NCBI GenBank assembly: GCA_003485825.1
Contig: DNHN01000322.1
Span: forward strand, 1-12,678
DNA from: Bacteroidota bacterium
GTDB taxonomy: Bacteria > Bacteroidota > Bacteroidia > NS11-12g > UBA9320
Direction of reading: 5' to 3'
Length of the DNA: 12,678 nucleotides
Below are positions 7,531 to 12,678 of the stretch, in pieces. A program made the position numbers and the translations under genes. Positions within the stretch are counted from its first letter, which is position 1. The number at the start of each line of letters is the position of its first letter. A model generated the notes under the pieces. That model was not told where the DNA came from and ran no database searches. It saw only the letters and a list, made by a program, of their open reading frames with translations.

Positions 7531-8883
7531 ATGTCAGAATACAAATTAATAATGCCTAAGATGGGCGAAAGTATTGCGGAAGCAACTATCATATCTTGGC
7601 TAAAAAACGAGGGAGACGCTATAGATATAGACGAAGCTGTACTTGAAATAGCCACAGATAAAGTAGACAGTGAGGTACCTAGTATGGAAGCTGGTGTACT
7701 TGTAAAAAAGCTTTATAATGAAGGAGATGTAGTCGCTGTAGGTGAGGCAATCGCCATTATCAGTGCTAGCGGAAGTGCAGCTTCTGCTCCTAAAGAAGAG
7801 TCGTCTGCCGAGGTAGAAAAAGCACCAGCGGCGTCAGCGCCTGCTGTCGCTGCTATCGAAAATACGGTAGCACAAGCTCAAGATACTGCCGCTCCTGCAC
7901 TTAGTAATTCAGATGCCAATCGATTTTACTCTCCTCTAGTAATGAATATCGCGCGTACCGAAGGAATCAGTATGCAGCAACTCGAGACTATTCCTGGAAC
8001 AGGAAAAGATGGTAGGGTTACTAAAAGAGATATTTTATCGTTCGTGAAAGATGGTGGTGCAAGTGCTCCAGCAGCAACCAACACGCCAGAGCCATCCTCT
8101 AGAGAACGTGTTTCTCCACCAAAAGAAGAAAACAATAAAGTTACTCCTTCTGCTCCTGCGGTTAGTCTTAACCCTGGAGATGAAATCATAGAAATGGACA
8201 GAATGCGAAAGCTGATAGCTGACCATATGGTAATGAGTAAGCATACTTCTCCTCACGTCACTTCATTCGTAGAAGCGGATGTAACTAACCTCGTAAACTG
8301 GAGAAACAAAATAAAAGGAGGTTTCAAAGCAAGAGAAGGTGAAAACTTCACCTTTACGCCTATATTTATTGAAGCTATCGTTAAGGCGATCAAAGATTTT
8401 CCGCTGATCAATGTATCGGTAAACGGGGATAGCATCATCAAACGTAAGAATATCAATATAGGTATGGCAGCAGCACTACCTAGCGGAAATCTAATCGTTC
8501 CGGTAATTAAAAATGCGGACTTTATGAACCTGACTGGCTTAGCTAAAACAGTAAATGATTTAGCGAATAGAGCGCGTACCAATAAGCTCACTCCAGATGA
8601 AATACAAGGCGGTACCTACACCGTAACTAACGTAGGTACGTTTGGCAATGTTCTGGGAACACCTATCATCAATCAACCACAAGTAGCGATTATGGCTATG
8701 GGTGCCATCGTTAAAAAGCCTGCAGTTATAGAAACAGAGCACGGTGACTTAATCGGTATCCGACATAAAATGTACCTATCTCACTCCTATGATCACCGAG
8801 TAGTAGATGGTGCTCTAGGCGGTATGTTCGTGCGTAGAGTAGCAGACTACCTGGAGCAATGGGACGAGAATAGAGAGGTGTAA
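7531..8883 (+). CDS. 2-oxo acid dehydrogenase complex E2, dihydrolipoamide acyltransferase
   Basis: The 450-residue product transfers acyl groups from lipoate to coenzyme A as the core of a 2-oxo acid dehydrogenase complex. One lipoyl domain occupies residues 1-78, with lipoylated K44 in TDKVDSEV. An Ala/Pro/Ser-rich linker (80-128) leads to a peripheral subunit-binding domain (133-172; ends GTGKDGRVTKRDIL), then a second flexible linker, then the catalytic domain from about 215. The active-site motif is DHRVVDG at 421-427, with H422 and D426. The single lipoyl domain and the C-terminal sequence fit the branched-chain type common in Bacteroidota, but pyruvate or 2-oxoglutarate complexes cannot be excluded without the E1 genes, which are absent here. 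The ATG at 7531 is preferred over an upstream TTG because MSEYKLIMPKMGES is the usual N-terminus and the TTG lies within the promoter. Confidence 0.95.
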   Translation: MSEYKLIMPKMGESIAEATIISWLKNEGDAIDIDEAVLEIATDKVDSEVPSMEAGVLVKKLYNEGDVVAVGEAIAIISASGSAASAPKEESSAEVEKAPAASAPAVAAIENTVAQAQDTAAPALSNSDANRFYSPLVMNIARTEGISMQQLETIPGTGKDGRVTKRDILSFVKDGGASAPAATNTPEPSSRERVSPPKEENNKVTPSAPAVSLNPGDEIIEMDRMRKLIADHMVMSKHTSPHVTSFVEADVTNLVNWRNKIKGGFKAREGENFTFTPIFIEAIVKAIKDFPLINVSVNGDSIIKRKNINIGMAAALPSGNLIVPVIKNADFMNLTGLAKTVNDLANRARTNKLTPDEIQGGTYTVTNVGTFGNVLGTPIINQPQVAIMAMGAIVKKPAVIETEHGDLIGIRHKMYLSHSYDHRVVDGALGGMFVRRVADYLEQWDENREV

Positions 8884-8896
8884 TACAGTTCACTTG

Positions 8897-8960
8897 GTGA
8901 GTAGATCTCGCACCGTAATTTTACGCTTTTTGCGTACTATTATCGCGTACCTCAACTCAC
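8897..8960 (+). terminator. Nested hairpins after the E2 gene, possible terminator
   Basis: GTGAGT (8897-8902) pairs with ACTCAC (8955-8960). Inside, TACGC (8922-8926) and GCGTA (8932-8936) flank a loop of five T. There is also a short TCAC-TTG-GTGA stem at 8890-8900, which competes with the outer arm. No T run follows the stems, so termination is only a possibility. Confidence 0.25.
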
Positions 8961-9026
8961 AGGTAACTCTACACCCCCTGAATAGATCACATAACAAGTT
9001 CAACTAGTTAAAAAACAACACTACCA

Positions 9027-9776
9027 ATGAAAAGCGTCGTACTTATTCCTTGTAGACTAGAGTCTACCCGTTTTCCAAATAAACCATTAGCCCAGATCTT
9101 AGGCAAGCCAATGATACAATGGGTGTATGAAGCCGCTGAAAAAAGTGAAGCTTCTGATGTATTTGTAATCACAGACAGTCAAGATATTATCAATGCTGTA
9201 GAAGCCTTTGATGGACAAGCTATCCTTACCTCTGACGAACCTCAAAACGGGACTGAAAGATGTGAAGAAGCTATGGAAATATTGAGTTCTGACGGTACGG
9301 AATACGATGTCATCATCAATGTACAAGGCGATGAACCACTCATCTCGGCAGCTGATATCAATAGAATGCTGGACTTGTTCGAGGAAGAAGATGTAGACGT
9401 ACTTACGTTTATACAGCCCATTAACGATGAGGCTGAATACCGCAATCCAAATATCGTGAAGGCCGTACCTACTACGTTTGACGAAGGGTTTTGTGATATT
9501 ACCTACTTTAGTCGCTCTCCTATCCCGTATATGGATGAGTTTAGACCAGAGGTAGCCTTTAAACATATTGGCATTTATGGATTTACAGCCACTGCTTTTG
9601 AAGAGACCAAAAGCCTAGACCCTTCTCTTTTAGAAGAAGTAGAGCGACTGGAGCAGCTTCGTTGGGTGCAAAATCACCTCGTAGTATCTGCGATGGTCAC
9701 TGAGACGTTACTTATCGGAGTAGATACTCCAGAGGATTTAACCGCTGTTGAAAACATATTGAAATCCAAAAATTAG
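9027..9776 (+). CDS. kdsB: 3-deoxy-manno-octulosonate cytidylyltransferase (CMP-Kdo synthetase)
   Basis: The 249-residue product activates Kdo with CTP to CMP-Kdo, the sugar donor for the inner core of lipopolysaccharide, in the cytoplasm. Diagnostic segments are IPCRLESTRFPNKPL (7-21; the nucleotide-binding loop with R10 and K19), NGTERCEEA (74-82), INVQGDEPL (97-105) with metal-binding D102, TYFSRSPIPY (159-168), KHIGIYGF (179-186), LEEVERLEQLR (202-212) and GVDTPEDL (231-238) with D233, a second metal ligand by comparison with E. coli KdsB. Length matches the family (about 248). The loop reads PCRLEST where the E. coli enzyme has PARYAST; both fit the family. No other Kdo gene is adjacent. 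It lies 118 bases before pyrG, which makes the CTP it uses. The ATG at 9027 has no Shine-Dalgarno sequence. Confidence 0.96.
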   Translation: MKSVVLIPCRLESTRFPNKPLAQILGKPMIQWVYEAAEKSEASDVFVITDSQDIINAVEAFDGQAILTSDEPQNGTERCEEAMEILSSDGTEYDVIINVQGDEPLISAADINRMLDLFEEEDVDVLTFIQPINDEAEYRNPNIVKAVPTTFDEGFCDITYFSRSPIPYMDEFRPEVAFKHIGIYGFTATAFEETKSLDPSLLEEVERLEQLRWVQNHLVVSAMVTETLLIGVDTPEDLTAVENILKSKN

Positions 9777-9786
9777 GGTTTCGCTA

Positions 9787-9813
9787 TTTGCTGTTTGCTT
9801 TCACTTACTTTTG
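9787..9813 (+). promoter_or_regulatory. Probable pyrG promoter
   Basis: TACTTTTG at 9806-9813 is an exact TAnnTTTG match, with TTTG at 9787-9790 as a possible -33 element at a short 15-base spacing. Transcription would start about 9820, giving a leader of roughly 75 bases before the pyrG ATG. The hexamer TTTGCT occurs four times nearby (9788, 9795, 9811 and 9840, each within one base), which may simply reflect overlapping promoter-like sequence. Confidence 0.5.
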
Positions 9814-9894
9814 CTGACCGTACACGAACGGAGAGTATTTTGCTAATTCTAAGCAGCTTTTTTCCTTTTTTGGACAACTAAAAACTAATCACTT

Positions 9895-11502
9895 ATGGAC
9901 ACAAAATACGTATTCGTCACCGGTGGTGTGACATCTTCTTTGGGTAAAGGAATCATCTCCGCATCCTTAGCCAAGCTTTTACAAAAGAGAGGTTACCGAG
10001 TTACCATCCAAAAATTTGACCCGTATCTAAATGTAGATCCAGGCACGATGAATCCGTATGAACACGGCGAATGCTATGTGACTGACGATGGAGCAGAGAC
10101 CGATTTAGACCTAGGTCACTACGAGCGTTTTCTAAACGTACCCACCTCACAAGCCAACAACGTAACTACGGGACGTGTATACAGTACTGTAATCAACAAC
10201 GAGCGAGAAGGAAAGTACCTGGGCAAAACGGTACAGATTATCCCTCACGTTACCGATGAGATTCAGCGACGTATGAAAATCCTGGGAGATAGTGGAGATT
10301 ATGATATCGTCATCACTGAACTGGGTGGTACGGTAGGTGATATAGAATCACTGCCCTACGTAGAGTCTGTGAGACAATTAAAAAGAAAACTAGGTAGTGA
10401 TGACTGCGCAGTCATTCATCTAACCCTAGTCCCTTATCTAGCAGCAGCTGGAGAGCTCAAGACTAAACCTACCCAACACTCGGTACAGAAACTACTGGAA
10501 GCGGGTGTGCAGCCAGATATCTTGGTATGCCGAACAGAGCATAAGCTGAGCAAAGAGGTTCGAAACAAGATCGCCCTCTTCTGTAACGTAAATCTAAATG
10601 CCGTTATAGAGAGTATAGACGTAGAGACGATTTACGATGTGCCACTCATGATGGAGAAAGAAAAGCTAGACAAAGTAGTCTTGGCTAAGCTTAGACTTCC
10701 TACGAGTACAGAAGCGGACTTAAAAAGTTGGAAGGACTTCCTGTTCAAACTAAAACACCCTAAAAACGAAGTAAACATAGGCTTGGTAGGAAAGTACGTA
10801 GAACTTCCAGATGCATACAAGTCCATCATAGAGGCTTTTATACACGCAGGAGCCGTAAACGAGTGTAAGGTGAACCTTAGCCTTCTCCCTTCAGAAAACA
10901 TCAATGAGGATAACGTAGCCGATCGACTGAGAGATTTAGACGGCGTGCTCGTAGCTCCAGGCTTTGGTGATAGAGGAATAGAAGGGAAAATAAACACGAT
11001 TCAATACCTCCGTGAAAACAATATCCCCTTCTTCGGAATTTGCTTAGGAATGCAATGTGCAGTCATAGAATATGCCCGAAATGTACTGGGACTAAAAGAT
11101 GCACATAGCAGTGAAATGGCTGAAACCAAAAATGCAGTCATAGACCTCATGGAAAGCCAAAAAGGCGTATCTCAAAAAGGGGGTACGATGAGACTAGGAG
11201 CTTATAAATGTAAGTTAGAGAAAGGCTCTAAGGCCTACACCGCTTACGGTAAGTCTTCTATCTCAGAGAGACACCGTCACCGTTATGAGTTCAACAATCA
11301 GTACCTAAAAGCCTTTGAAGATGGAGGAATAAAAGCTACTGGTATCAATCCGGACAATGGACTGGTAGAGGTGGTAGAAATTCCTACACATCCTTGGTTT
11401 GTAGGTGTACAGTATCACCCAGAACTCAAGAGTACGGTAGATGAGCCACATCCGCTCTTCGTGCGCTTCGTGAAGGTAGCACTGGAGAATAAAAAGGCGT
11501 AA
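9895..11502 (+). CDS. pyrG: CTP synthase
   Basis: The 535-residue product converts UTP to CTP using ATP and glutamine, the last step of pyrimidine nucleotide synthesis. The N-terminal amidoligase domain (about 1-266) carries [13 protein letters not shown] (8-20, the ATP-binding loop), [15 protein letters not shown] (40-54), [16 protein letters not shown] (64-79; metal-binding D70) and [13 protein letters not shown] (140-152; E142). After a linker, the class I glutamine amidotransferase domain holds C383 in FGICLGMQ, and H508 and E510 in QYHPELKS, so the triad is complete. Length fits the family (530-550). The ATG at 9895 begins the conserved [11 protein letters not shown]. In many Bacteroidota a membrane-protein insertase gene (yidC) follows pyrG; here a DoxX-type gene does. 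A likely terminator lies just downstream. Confidence 0.98.
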   Translation: MDTKYVFVTGGVTSSLGKGIISASLAKLLQKRGYRVTIQKFDPYLNVDPGTMNPYEHGECYVTDDGAETDLDLGHYERFLNVPTSQANNVTTGRVYSTVINNEREGKYLGKTVQIIPHVTDEIQRRMKILGDSGDYDIVITELGGTVGDIESLPYVESVRQLKRKLGSDDCAVIHLTLVPYLAAAGELKTKPTQHSVQKLLEAGVQPDILVCRTEHKLSKEVRNKIALFCNVNLNAVIESIDVETIYDVPLMMEKEKLDKVVLAKLRLPTSTEADLKSWKDFLFKLKHPKNEVNIGLVGKYVELPDAYKSIIEAFIHAGAVNECKVNLSLLPSENINEDNVADRLRDLDGVLVAPGFGDRGIEGKINTIQYLRENNIPFFGICLGMQCAVIEYARNVLGLKDAHSSEMAETKNAVIDLMESQKGVSQKGGTMRLGAYKCKLEKGSKAYTAYGKSSISERHRHRYEFNNQYLKAFEDGGIKATGINPDNGLVEVVEIPTHPWFVGVQYHPELKSTVDEPHPLFVRFVKVALENKKA

Positions 11503-11523
11503 TAGACCTAAAGCTGCCCACAG

Positions 11524-11558
11524 CCTTCTAGGTGCAGAAGGTGTTTCTGATTTTTTTT
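11524..11558 (+). terminator. Intrinsic terminator after pyrG
   Basis: CCTTCT (11524-11529) pairs with AGAAGG (11536-11541) around a six-base loop. An alternative, overlapping stem is CAGAA (11535-11539) with TTCTG (11545-11549). A run of eight T (11551-11558) follows. The second stem is closest to the T run and gives the usual terminator geometry, although it is short. It would separate pyrG from the downstream DoxX gene. Confidence 0.55.
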
Positions 11559-11595
11559 ACTATATTGTATCTAATTTAGAAAATAATAGAACATC

Positions 11596-11967
11596 ATGAA
11601 TAGTAAACTGACACTCGTATTGCGCATTCTCTTAGGAGCATTTATGGTATTTGCAGGAAGTGGTAAATTCACTGGAGCAGCGCCAGAAATGACCGGAGAA
11701 ATGGGCGAATTAATGAATACACTAGGTTCTCAATTCCTAATGATTATCGGAGGTTTTGAAGTAGTATTTGGCTTGCTCCTTGTTATAGGCAAATGGATAC
11801 CGGTAGCGCTCACCTTCATCTCCGCTATAATGCTGAATGCGGTCATCTTTCATTTTTTAAAAGACGATGTTGCCAACTCTATCGGAGCGGTAGTGGCACT
11901 GATCTTGGCGCTCATACTCATATTTTTGGGGTACAACGACCGTTTTAAAGAATACCTGCGGTTTTAA
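11596..11967 (+). CDS. DoxX-family small membrane protein
   Basis: The 123-residue product has four hydrophobic segments at about 5-21, 45-65, 68-88 and 94-114, the usual four-helix layout of DoxX-like inner membrane proteins. The N-terminal LRILLGAFMVFAGSGKFTGA matches the family's first helix and following loop, and GGFEVVFGLLLVIGKW (52-67) fits helix 2 and the turn after it. The family is named after a subunit of an archaeal thiosulfate:quinone oxidoreductase, but most bacterial members have no proven function, and nothing here links this one to quinones or sulfur. The ATG at 11596 follows an AT-rich stretch without a Shine-Dalgarno sequence, 93 bases after pyrG and beyond a probable terminator, so it is likely transcribed separately. 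I see no exact -7 element in front of it. Confidence 0.85.
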   Translation: MNSKLTLVLRILLGAFMVFAGSGKFTGAAPEMTGEMGELMNTLGSQFLMIIGGFEVVFGLLLVIGKWIPVALTFISAIMLNAVIFHFLKDDVANSIGAVVALILALILIFLGYNDRFKEYLRF

Positions 11968-12071
11968 TACTGGGTGAAGCAGTCTTCTGGATGGGTTTAC
12001 CTCCCCCATTTCTTGATTCTGTAGCGGTTTGAGGTGCGGGAATAGTGCAGTCTTCGCTGTTAAGTTAGCAA
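11968..12071. other. Intergenic stretch without recognised gene
   Basis: Between the DoxX gene and the S41 remnant I see only a weak ATGGG/CCCAT stem (about 11990-12008) and a nine-base direct repeat GCAGTCTTC (11979-11987 and 12047-12055). A - strand frame here is open for some 35 codons but has no start codon and no recognised sequence. Confidence 0.5.
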
Positions 12072-12553
12072 CTAGTACTCGTCAGTCATCACACCTTCTA
12101 GTAACAGCTTTAATCCATTTTGTGAAGAGGTTGTGTAGGCTTCCAATTCTTTTAAATAATCAATAATTTTGTATCGTAATTGGGATTTTTTTGTAATTCT
12201 TTCAAAATGCTAATTTGAGCGACTCTTAGAGCATCAGCAGCAGTACAAGGAATGTCTGGCTGAATACCTACTACTTCCCAGCTTTTTTTTGGGACAGGAT
12301 GGTAATGACGATTAAAAGGAATGAAGGCTGTAAATCCTTGTGCGATTTTAAAAGGACGAATTTCGTGTCCACCTCCACCAGTTGCTTCTCCAACTACTGT
12401 AGCACGTTTATGGCCTTGTAAAGCAGAACGAAACAGTTCTGCTGCCGAAAATGTATAATCGCTCGTTAAAATATAAACGGGCGAATTTTTAAGCTTGTCT
12501 AAATCGGTAGTAAGAATCTCTTGCCTACTCGCAAATATATGAACAAGAAGGTA
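12072..12553 (-). pseudogene. Broken S41-family peptidase gene, C-terminal remnant
   Basis: Read on the - strand, the frame from 12553 to 12152 gives a continuous peptide with NSPVYILTSDYTFSAAELF (the TFSAAE segment, bases 12437-12454, bears the expected serine nucleophile), then RATVVGEATGGGGHE, FIPFNRHYHP, SWEVVGIQPDIP and ADALRVAQ. These are the hallmarks of the C-terminal part of S41 peptidases of the tricorn/IRBP-like, lysine-free type. An in-frame TAG at 12554-12556 stops the frame upstream, and no start or earlier domain is seen, so perhaps the N-terminal two thirds is missing. Near the end, a run of seven A (12186-12192) seems to have lost one base: past it, another frame continues as a charged helix (KIIDYLKELEAY) and ends at TAG 12072-12074, whereas the original frame stops at 12152. 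I infer a decayed gene; a sequencing error could explain only the frameshift, not the missing 5' part. Confidence 0.8.
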
Positions 12554-12567
12554 CTACAAGAGAATAC

Positions 12568-12587
12568 AGGTATCAGGTCTGATACCT
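12568..12587. repeat. Perfect 9-base inverted repeat
   Basis: AGGTATCAG (12568-12576) and CTGATACCT (12579-12587) are perfect inverted copies separated by GT. The element lies 12 bases beyond the in-frame stop that marks the 5' break of the S41 remnant. It could be a protein-binding palindrome, a hairpin or the edge of a lost element. Confidence 0.8.
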
Positions 12588-12609
12588 ACACAATGTATTT
12601 ATTTTCTTT

Positions 12610-12634
12610 ACTTCTTTCTTCCTAAGAAAGAAGT
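12610..12634. repeat. Perfect 11-base inverted repeat (hairpin)
   Basis: ACTTCTTTCTT (12610-12620) and AAGAAAGAAGT (12624-12634) are perfect inverted copies with the loop CCT. No T run follows on the + strand, and on the - strand it is followed by an A-rich stretch, so it does not look like a standard terminator. The rest of the sequence to the window end shows no gene that I can support. Confidence 0.8.
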
Positions 12635-12678
12635 CCCCGAATTTAGTAGGCTAGTAATAAAACACTTACATCTTTTAT

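Noticed and set aside
8253..8591. 112-codon minus-strand open frame inside the E2 gene
   Set aside because: It is antisense to the catalytic domain and has no independent support.
9099..9566. 155-codon minus-strand open frame inside kdsB
   Set aside because: Long but antisense to a well-conserved gene; the translation looks like random hydrophobic and basic sequence with no family signature.
10632..10997. 121-codon minus-strand open frame inside pyrG
   Set aside because: Serine- and leucine-rich antisense translation of a conserved gene, with no motif.
11968..12071. Possible small protein on the minus strand between DoxX and the S41 remnant
   Set aside because: The frame lacks a start codon, is under 40 codons, and has no recognised pattern.
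12544..12678. Insertion sequence or att site at the window end
   Set aside because: There are inverted repeats but no transposase or integrase fragment, no target duplication, and no tRNA; kept only as an open question.

Overview
This window looks like chromosomal core DNA from a member of the Bacteroidota, probably a free-living or marine lineage. I infer this from three things: exact or near copies of the phylum's -7 promoter element (TAnnTTTG), starts that mostly lack a Shine-Dalgarno sequence, and protein types common in that phylum (WCGDA thioredoxin-like protein, large exported M16 peptidase, branched-chain-type E2, DoxX). The species cannot be fixed from sequence alone.

Layout. Positions 1-339 hold the 3' part of a thioredoxin-like gene. 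dnaN (DNA polymerase sliding clamp) follows at 468-1592. Next is a 193-base gap with an exact -7 element and a terminator-like hairpin, then a SAM-dependent methyltransferase (1786-2412) and an exported transglutaminase-like protein (2468-3631), all on the + strand. Two genes run the other way: an exported two-module M16 zinc peptidase (4437-7358) followed 6 bases later by a short-chain dehydrogenase (3729-4430), clearly one transcription unit. A divergent intergenic region (7359-7530) separates the peptidase from a lipoyl-dependent acyltransferase E2 (7531-8883). Then come kdsB (9027-9776; CMP-Kdo synthesis for lipopolysaccharide), pyrG (9895-11502; CTP synthase) and a small DoxX-family membrane protein (11596-11967).

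The last 700 bases are the least ordinary part. On the - strand there is a broken S41-family (tail-specific protease type) gene fragment. It has lost its 5' end and carries an apparent one-base frameshift in a run of seven A. Two perfect inverted repeats lie just beyond the point where its reading frame is lost.

Functional links. PyrG makes CTP and KdsB uses CTP to activate Kdo, so these neighbours share a metabolite; DnaN serves replication. The other genes look like independent housekeeping units. I found no rRNA, tRNA, CRISPR array, intact transposase or prophage gene, and no convincing new multi-gene system. The points most worth checking are the possible short RNA or attenuator at about 1697-1771 and the degraded S41 locus with its flanking inverted repeats.
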